NCBI GenBank assembly: GCA_028275165.1
Contig: JAQCNF010000153.1
Span: 1-45,698, forward strand
Direction: 5' to 3'
DNA length: 45,698 nucleotides
From: Haloquadratum sp.
Lineage (GTDB): Archaea > Halobacteriota > Halobacteria > Halobacteriales > Haloferacaceae
Of the stretch, positions 26,000 through 34,841 are shown one piece after another. The stretch's first letter is position 1. Every line of letters starts with the position of its first letter. The translations under genes were made by a program, and so were the position numbers. Under the pieces are notes generated by a model. The model ran no database searches. It was not told the DNA's origin and worked only from the letters and a program-made list of their open reading frames with translations.

Positions 26000-27245
26000 T
26001 TATCAGTGGACTTCCGTTCTCACTGCGTAATGCAGTAGGTCGAAACTGACCATTCGCGCACACCGTCCCTGACCTGAGGGCCAATTGACTCGTGGCCCGT
26101 TCAGCACCAGACGTGAGCCAGTGCTGAACAAGACGCCACCCGACGTTCCGAGCGGCGTTGTGATCGCTGTGTAACTGCTTTCCGCATTTCAGACACTCGA
26201 ACTCATCACCGTCACGGTTGTCCTCGTGCGTGAATCCACACTCCCCATGACTACATCGCTGACTCGTGTACGCCGGAGCCACGTCATCTACATCGATACC
26301 GTATTCCTCGGCCTTGTATTCGACGTGGCGTTGAAGTTCACGGAACGCCTACTGCTGGAACTTGGAGGCGTTCGAGATACGCTCGCAGATATGCTCCAGT
26401 TCTCGAACGCAATTGCCGTACAGTCGTTTTCAACGGCTTCTCTGACAAGCGATTTCGACACTCTGTGAAGGTAATCGGCACTCCAACGGGCGAACCGACT
26501 GCCGATGCTCTTGATAGTGAGATGTGCCGAGCGAGTTCCCGTCTGTTGGAGGTTGCCGCGCCGACGTTCGTGCTCGTCGCGGCGGTGGTTGAGGGAGTCT
26601 GCGTTACCGAGGAACGCTCCCGTCGAAGTGACGGCAAGGTAGCCATCCACGTTCAAATCGACACCGAGAACCACTCCGTTCTCGGATTCACCGTCGCCAG
26701 AATCAGGTTCGAGAGCTTTCTTCACAGCAACGTGGAGGTAGTACGTGCCATCGCGCTTGTGGAGCGTTGCTTGCCTTTCTCCGACTCATCAGTCCAGTAG
26801 TCCTCGAACGGCGTGCCCGCGTCGTTGACTGGTGTGACGTATTCGGCAGTCACTCGCTTGTCGGTCGTGGCGAGAGAAACGTGGTCGTCGTTGTATGTGA
26901 TTGTTCGACCGTTATACACGACGACCGTGCCTTTGAACTCGGGTTGACTGGCTTTCTCACCGTCTTCGATAATGCGGTCTTTGCAGTTCCCGAGTGCCGT
27001 TGATGCAAGGTTGCAGGCGCTTTGTACGAGGCTGGATTGAAGAGAGAGAGTTTTTCACGAACGTCAGAATACGTCTCGTCGTGGAGCGTATTTTTCGCAT
27101 CCGTGATTTTGTAGGGGTTGTCGCTCCATCCGTAGTCTGCGACGTGTTGCGCCGATTGTTGGAACTGCTCGAACGTCTCATCAAGGACATCGTGGTTGTC
27201 CTCGGAAACGTCGAGTTTGATTTGGATGTTCCGAACAACCTCCAT
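25932..27245 (-). pseudogene. tnpB with several frameshifts
   Basis: Reading from the ATG at 27245 gives MEVVRNIQIKLDVSEDNHD, then a shift near 27050 to SLVQSACNLASTALGNCKDR and VVYNGRTITYND. A second shift follows near 26760 and leads to GVVLGVDLNVDGYLAVTSTG (RuvC-I Asp) and TAIAFENWS (RuvC-II Glu). A third shift near 26340 leads to the zinc finger (SQRCSHGECGF...FECLKCGKQ) and SDHNAARN (RuvC-III Asp). Catalytic and zinc ligands remain, but no single frame encodes them. It was an RNA-guided TnpB nuclease of the IS1341 type. It is a pseudogene unless the breaks are assembly errors. Confidence 0.85.
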
Positions 27246-27344
27246 ATTTCAAAGCGAGGCTAGATATGATTAAAGATATATAACAGGTGTGGGGAGTCGG
27301 GCTTGCTATCGAACGTGGCTTGTGGAGAGAAGTGTCGGCTTCCT

Positions 27345-27365
27345 CCCCGACCTCAAGGGTCGGGG
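27345..27365. repeat. Left-end hairpin of the tnpB element
   Basis: ccccgacc at 27345-27352 pairs perfectly with ggtcgggg at 27358-27365, loop tcaag. It is the left-end palindrome of the element and the intact version of the one at 5299-5319. Confidence 0.7.
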
Positions 27366-27430
27366 TATCCGCCTCGACAGCCGATGAAACGAGACGGTAC
27401 ATCTTTTCACCTTCCCCGCAGAGAACATAT

Positions 27431-28276
27431 ATGACCGCAGAGCCATCTATTCTCCTCACAAATGACGATGGAATTGATGCCGTCGGAATCCGCGCGGTAT
27501 ATAATGAACTCAGCGACATCGCAGATATAACTGTGGTGGCCCCAGCCAGTGATCAGAGTGCTGTCGGGAGGAAATTATCAAATGATGTCGCCGTATCTGA
27601 ACACGAAATCGGGTACGCAGTCGAAGGAACACCTGCCGACTGCGTCATCGCCGGCCTTGAGGTCCTCACCCCCGAGGTAGATATGGTCGTCGCAGGCTGT
27701 AACAAGGGAGCAAATATCGGCGCATACGTACTCGGTCGGTCAGGAACGGTCAGTGCGGCGGTTGAGTCTGCCTTTTTCGACGTTCCAGCGATTGCTGTCT
27801 CGATGTATATTCCGGGTGATGGGGACCTCCCGTGGCATGAGCAAGCCACCTCACCGTCTGCATTCGCCGAGGCAACTCGCGCAACTCGCTTCTTGATCGA
27901 TACCGCATTCGACGCTGGGGTCTTCGAACAAGCTGAGTATCTCAATCTGAACGCTCCTTCAGTTAGTGCTACCGACGGAGCCGCACCAATCGAGATAACT
28001 CGCCCCTCAATGTTTCACGACATGGGAGCCGAGCCCTCGGGTGATTCACGAGTAACAATTCATGACCGAGTCTGGGAGCGGATGCGAGCAGGAGATATTC
28101 CTGACCCTCAAGGGACTGACCGGCGTGCAGTCGTGAATGGGTCGATCTCTGTGTCACCACTCACCGCGCCCCATTCTACTGAGCATCATGAATCTCTCGA
28201 TGCACTTGCAGCGGCGTATCCACCGTCGAAGCTACACTCAGACTCGAACTCGAGCTCAAACCCGAACCCGAACTAA
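27431..28276 (+). CDS. surE: 5'/3'-Nucleotidase SurE
   Basis: A 281-residue nucleoside-monophosphate phosphatase. It begins MTAEPSILLTNDDGIDA, with the metal ligands Asp-Asp in TNDDG. The loop VVAPASDQSAVGRKLS and the NKGANIGAYVLGRSGTV segment complete the SurE signature. The C-terminus ends in a repetitive Ser/Asn tail. It removes phosphate from 5' and 3' nucleotides and short polyphosphates under stress. The open frame extends upstream to 27287, but that extension is the tnpB element end, so the ATG at 27431 is correct. An A+T-rich run lies before the ATG. It converges with pelA, leaving about 200 bases. Confidence 0.92.
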   Translation: MTAEPSILLTNDDGIDAVGIRAVYNELSDIADITVVAPASDQSAVGRKLSNDVAVSEHEIGYAVEGTPADCVIAGLEVLTPEVDMVVAGCNKGANIGAYVLGRSGTVSAAVESAFFDVPAIAVSMYIPGDGDLPWHEQATSPSAFAEATRATRFLIDTAFDAGVFEQAEYLNLNAPSVSATDGAAPIEITRPSMFHDMGAEPSGDSRVTIHDRVWERMRAGDIPDPQGTDRRAVVNGSISVSPLTAPHSTEHHESLDALAAAYPPSKLHSDSNSSSNPNPN

Positions 28277-28480
28277 TCTCTTCGCGGCTTCCCTGCAGAT
28301 GTTCAGTCGATGAATTGAATTGCGGCGCATTTAGCTCGTCGGGTGCTTCGAATTGTGGATGGAAAGCGCGTTCGTAAGAGAGCATCTCACGGGCTGTCAG
28401 ACGCCGTCTGACACCGTCATCGAATCAGAAAGCCATACCCTCAAGGAGCCTGTGTTGGCAGGCGAGTCGGATGGAGTAGT
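28277..28480. other. Gap between convergent surE and pelA
   Basis: About 200 bases. The minus strand reads an open segment, DDGVRRRLTAREMLSYERA and onward, that runs into the surE tail but is interrupted by an in-frame stop upstream. It may be chance or a relic. No gene is called. Confidence 0.35.
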
Positions 28481-29548
28481 TCACGAGAGACGATATCGTA
28501 ACAATGCAGCAACTCCACCAAGATTCCGAAGTCGCTGGCCCGGGTCAAACTCTCCAGAGAGAATGACTACCTCACCACCTTGTTGTTCGACTGATTCAAT
28601 AATCGAATCGATATCTTGCTCCCAGTCTTGCTCACCACGCCGGGCAGCGCGAAGTTCATTATCAACAATCATTAATGTCTCGACCGCACCAAATTCAGCA
28701 GCCTCCCCAACAGCTGAAACGCCATATGCCACCTTTTCATCTGTCGCGATTCCTTTCATCAACTCATCGATTAAGTCTGCCTCGCGAGAAATACGCGTTT
28801 CCTCTTGTACGGCATCAACTGCCCCTCGCTTGAGAACCTCGTGAACCCCACGGTCTCCGACGCTAGCTGCGTCGACCATCGAGATCCTCTCTGCGACCTC
28901 TGGGTAGTTTGAATCGATATATGATTTCGCGTCTTGTTTCGTAAATCCCGGTCCTGCGAGAATAATCGCATCAGCAGACATTCGACTCAGTGCCATTCCC
29001 AGGTCTGCAAAGAGTTCGGTTCGGGGCTGTGCATAGTCACCCTTCCCCGTTGGCGCAGTTTTCGAAAACCGCTCTTCAGTTCCATACTGTGCGACCGTGT
29101 GTACGTGCGCTTCGCCCTCTTCGACTGTTGCGACGACGACGTCAGCGTTCTCTGCAGCCGCTTCTGCCTCCTCAAGCCGCGATAACTGGTCTGGTGCAAA
29201 TACCTTCTTGACTGTCAACTCATCGTGTACTTCGATGTTGATTGTATGATGATGCCCTAATTGATCTTCGCGTGAACATGAGACAATCTCCCCACCAACG
29301 CGCAGTCGATTCGCGAATCGTCCAAATTCGACATCCGTTACCGAGAGCGTCACTGAGAGATGCTCGCGTTCTCCACCTGTATCGCGGAGTGCGTCATCAT
29401 CCCGCTGAATTCGTCGCGTTGTATCCCCACTGACACGGTCAGCAGGCTCAAGAATGTGCGAGAGGTGCCAGAGGTCGTCGACGTTTTCCGGCGTCAGCTC
29501 CACCCGTAGTGTCTCACCATCGACTCGTTGTCGATCACCAATTCGCAT
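28481..29548 (-). CDS. pelA: Pelota (Dom34 homologue), ribosome rescue
   Basis: A 355-residue protein like Dom34/pelota. The N-terminal Sm-like domain ([19 protein letters not shown]) replaces the stop-codon reading domain of aRF1. A middle domain (residues about 130-260, with [16 protein letters not shown]) and a C-terminal eRF1_3-type domain ([23 protein letters not shown]) follow. With ABCE1 it splits stalled ribosomes. It has no GGQ motif, so it does not hydrolyse peptidyl-tRNA. Its upstream neighbour on the same strand is rqcH with about 70 bases between, so the two probably share expression. Confidence 0.94.
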   Translation of the reverse strand: MRIGDRQRVDGETLRVELTPENVDDLWHLSHILEPADRVSGDTTRRIQRDDDALRDTGGEREHLSVTLSVTDVEFGRFANRLRVGGEIVSCSREDQLGHHHTINIEVHDELTVKKVFAPDQLSRLEEAEAAAENADVVVATVEEGEAHVHTVAQYGTEERFSKTAPTGKGDYAQPRTELFADLGMALSRMSADAIILAGPGFTKQDAKSYIDSNYPEVAERISMVDAASVGDRGVHEVLKRGAVDAVQEETRISREADLIDELMKGIATDEKVAYGVSAVGEAAEFGAVETLMIVDNELRAARRGEQDWEQDIDSIIESVEQQGGEVVILSGEFDPGQRLRNLGGVAALLRYRLS

Positions 29549-29617
29549 CCTTCACCTCTGTTTCGATCCGATAACTCGTCATCTGTGCTCTCCGCTGAAT
29601 TACTCTCTGAATGATAT

Positions 29618-31738
29618 TCATGAGTCGTCTAAAATGTCGCTCGTTCCAGGCGGCAGGAACTCTTGAATTTGATCAGGGCTCGCAATTTTCCGGACGAATG
29701 ACTCATCGGTGAACGCGCGCCGAAACCGACGATAAGCAAGTTTCCCAGCATCGTTCTGAGCATACTGTCCCGGTTTGAACCGCAACGAGACTGTCGCCTC
29801 TTCTTCGACTGGTGCTGGTGGGCCCCCGATAACGCGTGTGATATCCTCACACTGTATACCGACGGCAACCTCTGCCTCGACATCTCGATAGTACGTTCGA
29901 TCACCTCGAACAACGAACGAGCCCTTTTCGATGTACTCACCAGATTCGGGGGTTTTCGACACCTGATCAGGCTTGACCATATACGCCTCACCAGCGAATC
30001 GTCCGTCCTTCCAGACAGAGGAGTACGACACTGCAAACTGGGCTGCTTCGGCGAGAGTCTGATCAGGGAATGCAACGCTTCGTGCTGCTTCTGAAGGGCC
30101 AGTTGCTTTTAGAATCGTGACTGGTCCCCCCTGAGCTTGCGTATGGAAGAATCGGTCATGTGGTTCAAGATACTTTTCGACTAGCATCTCATTCTGTGTG
30201 GCATTTCGCCCACCAATCACGAGAAACCCATCAGAGGTGTGAAACCAACGGAACTCTTCGTACCACTGCTCATTTCGACGTATCGGAATTGAATCCATTG
30301 ACTGATAGTCGAGGTCATCATCTGGGCCTGTTGACGCCGATTGTTGCTCCTGCTCTTTTTTATCCTCCCCAGACGCGTCCCATTCATCTTTCCGCTGCTT
30401 GACGGCCTCTAATTCTGCTCTGGTCTGCTCTAATGCCTCTAATGCTCCCGTCTTTTTCTCTTCGACTCGCTTTGCCTCGGTATACAACCGATCAGCGTTC
30501 TTTTCGACACCATCTCGGATTCGGAGCGGAATCGAGTTCCCCTCAAGAGTGACCGTGACCGTCCCCGTTGATCCATCAATATGTGAGACGGCCGCCGCAG
30601 CACTGTTCTCGGGAGCAGCCTGTTTGAGTGTCTCACGTATGTCGTCCCAGGAGTGGTCTGCCTCGCGCGCCTCCCGGATCGTCGTGATGATATTATCGAC
30701 GAGATTGTAGTTTCCATACAGGAGTTCTGCCTTTTCTCGGTGGGCCTGTGCCTCTGTTTCGAACGACTCTATTGCACCTTCTTGCTGGGAAATAATGCGT
30801 TCTTGCTTTGCTATTTCAGCTTCAAAATCAGGCTTGTCGTCGGTTTCTGTCGCCGCATCGTCCTCTGGGTCTTCTACAGCTTTGAAATACGTATCGACTG
30901 CAGTCATGAAACTGGAGTATGATTCTGCGGTCAACCCTGCCTGTTCGTACTCCTCAAGCGGAAGTGGCGTCACATCAACTGGGTCGCCGTCGCTGTAGTA
31001 CACCCGTGGCGAGAATTCTCCCTGAGCAATATCCTCACGAACACGCTGTAGTGCCTCAAACAGACCATCATATGTAGATGCAGAGGTCGCATCGATATCA
31101 GTCGTTTTTTTCACACCCGCCCGTGCACACACTTCCTCAGCATACAAACCGCCAAGGTTGAGTTGCGTCGCTAAGGTACGAACAACGTCCGTATCGGAGT
31201 CTTCCATCTGCTTGACGAACTGGTCATATGAGAGAGCAAGCGGATTGATCCGAGAGCTCGGGAATTCATACTGGCTTCCAGGCGCAACAGTTCGAGAATT
31301 CAATCGGATTGTCTCAAGACACTGCAGCACCGACCCATTCTGGTCAACGACTGCAATGTTTCCCTCTCCAAACAACTCGGCGATGATTGTCGTATTTCCA
31401 TCTTCCCGAGCGAATTCAAATCGAAGAATTCGGTCAAACTCATACTGCTCAACACCCAAGAAGTCTGCACTTCGTAACCGATTTCGGAGCTTCATCGCAA
31501 AATTTGGGGGCCGACCAGGGGCATCGGGGATCGTGTCAGGATCGGTCGTATGTGCTCGCTTTTGCTCACTCACCTCGACCAGAAGCTCTACACGTCCGCG
31601 GTCAAAGTCCCGCATCTTAATCCGGAGTAACGACTCACCGTAGAGATAGACCTTATCCACTTTCGCGCCCTGATGACGGTTCAGCTCCGTCTCAATCGCC
31701 GCAAGGTCAACGCTGGAAAGCTCCCGCTTCGGTTCCAT
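29618..31738 (-). CDS. rqcH: RqcH/NFACT-family ribosome-associated quality-control protein
   Basis: A 706-residue NFACT protein. The N-terminal NFACT-N domain covers residues 1 to about 260 (RELSSVDLAAIETELN; AMKLRNRLRSADF). A long charged coiled coil (about 300-470) and the NFACT-R domain at about 500-600 (EEFRWFHTSDGFLVIGGRNA, EPHDRFFHTQAQGGP) follow, with a C-terminal tail. In bacteria and archaea RqcH binds the split large subunit and adds an alanine tail to the stalled chain. It fits pelA directly downstream. Start at 31738 is ATG; no alternative is better. Confidence 0.92.
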   Translation of the reverse strand: MEPKRELSSVDLAAIETELNRHQGAKVDKVYLYGESLLRIKMRDFDRGRVELLVEVSEQKRAHTTDPDTIPDAPGRPPNFAMKLRNRLRSADFLGVEQYEFDRILRFEFAREDGNTTIIAELFGEGNIAVVDQNGSVLQCLETIRLNSRTVAPGSQYEFPSSRINPLALSYDQFVKQMEDSDTDVVRTLATQLNLGGLYAEEVCARAGVKKTTDIDATSASTYDGLFEALQRVREDIAQGEFSPRVYYSDGDPVDVTPLPLEEYEQAGLTAESYSSFMTAVDTYFKAVEDPEDDAATETDDKPDFEAEIAKQERIISQQEGAIESFETEAQAHREKAELLYGNYNLVDNIITTIREAREADHSWDDIRETLKQAAPENSAAAAVSHIDGSTGTVTVTLEGNSIPLRIRDGVEKNADRLYTEAKRVEEKKTGALEALEQTRAELEAVKQRKDEWDASGEDKKEQEQQSASTGPDDDLDYQSMDSIPIRRNEQWYEEFRWFHTSDGFLVIGGRNATQNEMLVEKYLEPHDRFFHTQAQGGPVTILKATGPSEAARSVAFPDQTLAEAAQFAVSYSSVWKDGRFAGEAYMVKPDQVSKTPESGEYIEKGSFVVRGDRTYYRDVEAEVAVGIQCEDITRVIGGPPAPVEEEATVSLRFKPGQYAQNDAGKLAYRRFRRAFTDESFVRKIASPDQIQEFLPPGTSDILDDS

Positions 31739-32270
31739 TACTCAAAGTTCGGTCTGGCGGGCTGAAAAGCCACCCGTTCGACAATGGGAAAAGCAAGTCA
31801 CGTTGTCCGAGTGATACCAATAACGAAACAAAACCGCATTGCACTGAGTAGGAAACTACATGGCTCGACTGGATCAGCCTTTGAATGCCCGCTGTATGTC
31901 TAAAATGGTCTCGAGAAACAGAACTCCAACTCCTCGGGCCCGAGGACGCTGACGCACTCGCCAGCCCGGAAATCAACGAGCGATCTCTCTTCTCCTCACC
32001 GGCTTTCACCGTGAGAGGATGGATACGCTCGGAGCACTCGTGGTTGACGACGGCTCTCTGAAAGCTGAACGCAACGCTGTCAAGAACACTTCACTCGTCA
32101 TCAATTCGGTGAAAAAGAGGAGCACTACACTGAGTGGATTCTTTACCGAATGTCGTGAGCCGCAGTCGAACTCGCCAACTCTCAAACGTGGAAATGCCGA
32201 CAGAGTTGAAACGAGGTGAAAAAGACATATTCGTTTGTCCGGTTATCATCGACTGGGTTACTCAAAATTA
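31739..32270. other. Intergenic stretch, about 530 bases
   Basis: The longest gap. A 66-residue open frame (32019-32219, MDTLGALVVDDGSLKAERN...) has weak acidic character and no match I recognise. Other frames have fragments with stops. It may be a decayed gene. The right part holds the promoter of the GNAT gene. Confidence 0.35.
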
Positions 32271-32726
32271 ATGTGTCAAAACACGACTGGAGTGTTCATT
32301 GCAGATACTCCTCGCAAACGCCAAGCTGCATTTGAGGTTCGCAAGCGTGTCTTTGTCGACGAACAAGGAGTTCCATCTGAGATTGAATGGGATGAGTATG
32401 ACGCTCCGCAGGCAGACACTCACCACTTTGTGAGCTTCCTTGACGGGTCTCCGGTCGGTGCTGCTCGATGGCGTCGCAAAACCACGACCGCAGGCAAAGT
32501 AGAGCGAGTCGCTGTCATCAAGTCAGCTCGCGGAAACGGGTGGGGACGTCGGCTGATGAATGCTGTCGAAACCGATGCACGGTCTGCTGGGATTCAAACA
32601 AGCGTACTCCATGCACAACTACGAGTCATAGAATTTTATCATACGCTTGGATACAGACACGTCGGCAGCTTATTTGAAGAATCAGACATCCAACATATCA
32701 AAATGACAAAATCGCTACGGTCATGA
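32271..32726 (+). CDS. GNAT-family N-acetyltransferase
   Basis: A 151-residue acetyltransferase of the ElaA-like GNAT type. FEVRKRVFVDEQGVP is the first helix. ARWRRKTTTAGKVERVAV is the strand before the acetyl-CoA loop, and KSARGNGWGRRLMNAVE holds the pyrophosphate-binding R-x-x-G-x-G/A loop. LHAQLRVIEFYHTLGY gives the last helix. The acceptor is unknown. The ATG at 32271 is preferred; an upstream TTG at 32235 would add 12 residues without support. It is convergent with elp3. Confidence 0.85.
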   Translation: MCQNTTGVFIADTPRKRQAAFEVRKRVFVDEQGVPSEIEWDEYDAPQADTHHFVSFLDGSPVGAARWRRKTTTAGKVERVAVIKSARGNGWGRRLMNAVETDARSAGIQTSVLHAQLRVIEFYHTLGYRHVGSLFEESDIQHIKMTKSLRS

Positions 32727-32777
32727 GCTTCGTGGGCGGGTAGCTCGAGAGACTGACCTACAGTTATTCGCGATACT

Positions 32778-32792
32778 GAAACCTTCGGTTTC
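32778..32792. terminator. Small hairpin between two convergent genes
   Basis: gaaacc at 32778-32783 pairs with ggtttc at 32787-32792 over ttc. It lies between the GNAT stop and the elp3 stop and could end both transcripts, but no long T-run follows. Confidence 0.3.
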
Positions 32793-32989
32793 TGTTCGAC
32801 CCTGAGACAGAGAGCTTGCTCCGCATACCGAGGGTACTGTCTGTTGTGGGTGTATGCACTGGCTATCAACTGTCGACGGTCTCCTCCACGTGGCTATCAG
32901 TATCGATATGATACCGGTTGTGAACGAACCGTAAGAATCGTCTGACTACCGACAATATCAGTTACCTAAGATATCTATTCCGACTCCGC

Positions 32990-34645
32990 TCAGAGCTGCT
33001 TCATCATATATGGGCCGTCTTTGTGATAATCGAGCTGTTGCCGGTAATATTCCCTGGCACCAATACCAGAAATAATTGCCAACTGCTCAAATCCAGCTTC
33101 TCGGGCTCGATTCTCAGCTGTCTGAACGAGTCGTTTTCCAAATCCTTGATGTTGATACTCGCCATCGTTACCCAACCCGGCCTCACTACCATAGACATGT
33201 AGTTCACGCACGAGCGCAGCATCCCGTAACTCACGCCGCGTCGGTGAACCAGGATAGCGGAGTCGACAGAAGCCAATCAGGACATTATTTACTGGGTCCT
33301 CATACGCAATGAACTGTTCAGTTCCACCAGCAACGGTGTATTCTGTCGTTTGTAACTCGATCGTTGATGGATCAGCTGTCGAGTCAGATAATCCAGCCTC
33401 CCGAGCTCTGATATCTCGGATCTCAATTCCTCTTTGCTCAGCTCTTTGAGTGGCTAGCTGGCGGAGATTCGACTTCCAGACACCTGCATCAATAAAGTCC
33501 GCTGGAATATCACGCTGAACGCGCTGGAGCCGAGTGTACGGTGGAATCATTCCCATAATCTCTGCAATAAGATCAGCGGCTTCTTCATTTCCCAACGGTT
33601 CAAATTCATCGCGCCGCCACTGATCATACACGCGCGTGCCCCGAACAACGAGGGTCGGATAGATTTTGAGATAATCGGGCCGGTACGCCTCCTGGCTGAA
33701 GAGTTGACGAAAGTCCTCTAAGATCATCTCTTTTGTCATCCCTGGCTGACCAGGCATCATGTGAAAGCCGATCTTGAATCCTGCATCACGGAGACGACGA
33801 TTCGCGTCGATTGAGGCTTGAACGCCATGGCCTCGATGCATTTCTCGGTTAATACGCTCGTACGTCGTTTGCACGCCCACTTCCACCTTCGTGGCTCCTA
33901 AGCGCAACATCCGATCAATTTGCTCTGGGTCGCACCAGTCTGGCTTCGTCTCGAACGTTGTCCCAATGTTACGGACGTCAGCTGTCTCGTTGTTCGCTTT
34001 GACATCTTCCAGATAGCTAAATTCGACAGACTCTGGGTCTGGACGGAACGAGCGTTGGTCTGATGGATTTGGTTTACTCTCCACATCATACTCATTCATT
34101 GCTTCGAGTGCACGCTTGACGAACCACTCTTGATAGTCGTGACTCCGAGCGGTCATGGTTCCCCCCATGATAATGAGTTCGACTTTATCAACCGGATGTC
34201 CGATATGTCTGAGCTGCTCCAGTCGAAGCGTTACCTGCCCGTATGGGTCGTATTCGTTTTGCTCTCCTCGTGCTGCTGCTGGTTCCTGACCAGTGTAACT
34301 CTGCGCCGAGTCGAATTCACTGGCTGGTCCTCCAGGGCAATACAAACACTTCCCGTGTGGACACATGTGTGGTGAGGTCATGATAGCCACGGGAGAGACG
34401 CCGGAGGCAGTACGCACTGGCTTTCGCTGGACGATGTCTTTGACCGTATCGCGCTGTCCCTCTGGTGCATACTGTAGGAGATCTGTATTTTTCGGGACCT
34501 TCGGTGAGGAGAACTCCGAACAGACCTCAAGCTTCTGCTTTTCGAGGTTATCGCGGTCAATATCGCCACGCAAAATACGATTCACTAACTCGGTACAGGT
34601 CTGCTGAAATGCGTCTGTTTCGGTCGGTTCGGTTTCGGTACTCAC
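32990..34645 (-). CDS. elp3: Elp3-type tRNA U34 carboxymethylation enzyme
   Basis: A 551-residue radical-SAM plus GNAT protein. The iron-sulfur Cys are at 95, 100 and 103 (MCPHGKCLYC), with the SAM domain running to about 350 (KVEVGVQTTYERINREMHRG, FHMMPGQPGM). The GNAT domain at about 400-551 has YQHQGFGKRLVQTAENRAREAGF for acetyl-CoA. Archaeal Elp3 alone makes the cm5U-type wobble modification that helps decode. The start codon is GTG at 34643-34645. It is followed upstream by the S1/OB/DHH protein on the same strand with about 195 bases between. Confidence 0.95.
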   Translation of the reverse strand: MSTETEPTETDAFQQTCTELVNRILRGDIDRDNLEKQKLEVCSEFSSPKVPKNTDLLQYAPEGQRDTVKDIVQRKPVRTASGVSPVAIMTSPHMCPHGKCLYCPGGPASEFDSAQSYTGQEPAAARGEQNEYDPYGQVTLRLEQLRHIGHPVDKVELIIMGGTMTARSHDYQEWFVKRALEAMNEYDVESKPNPSDQRSFRPDPESVEFSYLEDVKANNETADVRNIGTTFETKPDWCDPEQIDRMLRLGATKVEVGVQTTYERINREMHRGHGVQASIDANRRLRDAGFKIGFHMMPGQPGMTKEMILEDFRQLFSQEAYRPDYLKIYPTLVVRGTRVYDQWRRDEFEPLGNEEAADLIAEIMGMIPPYTRLQRVQRDIPADFIDAGVWKSNLRQLATQRAEQRGIEIRDIRAREAGLSDSTADPSTIELQTTEYTVAGGTEQFIAYEDPVNNVLIGFCRLRYPGSPTRRELRDAALVRELHVYGSEAGLGNDGEYQHQGFGKRLVQTAENRAREAGFEQLAIISGIGAREYYRQQLDYHKDGPYMMKQL

Positions 34646-34841
34646 GTGCTATCACCACATATTGCAGCGAGCGTTAGGTGCCGACCCATACACATATATC
34701 TGGCATTTCGATGTTTAATAGTATCGCTCACACACGAGAGAAAATTCGTATACGACGCAGCCAGAGGTTCTTGACCGAGATAGAGGGAAACACAGAGACT
34801 CATGATCAGCGACTCTCTGAATAAAATGAAATGAGAGTGGG

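Larger units (their letters stand above)
25916..27390 (-). mobile_element. IS200/IS605-type element with a broken tnpB
   Basis: The right end (25916) has gtcaatcgcctcggggtcaag and the left end (27390) has gtttcatcggctgtcgagg on the minus strand. Both ends match the deleted copy at 5274-5910. It carries only tnpB, no tnpA. Its left end has the hairpin 27345-27365. It lies between the Rsm22-like gene and surE; the left edge is about 40 bases before the surE ATG, so it may have changed that promoter. Confidence 0.78.

Noticed and set aside
28176-28385. Minus-strand open frame with MLSYERAFHPQFE after pelA
   Set aside because: The second half overlaps surE and is low-complexity Ser; an in-frame stop lies just upstream; no family recognised.
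32019-32219. 66-residue open frame upstream of the GNAT gene
   Set aside because: No domain, no clear promoter, and codon use is not clearly coding; mentioned only as part of the gap.
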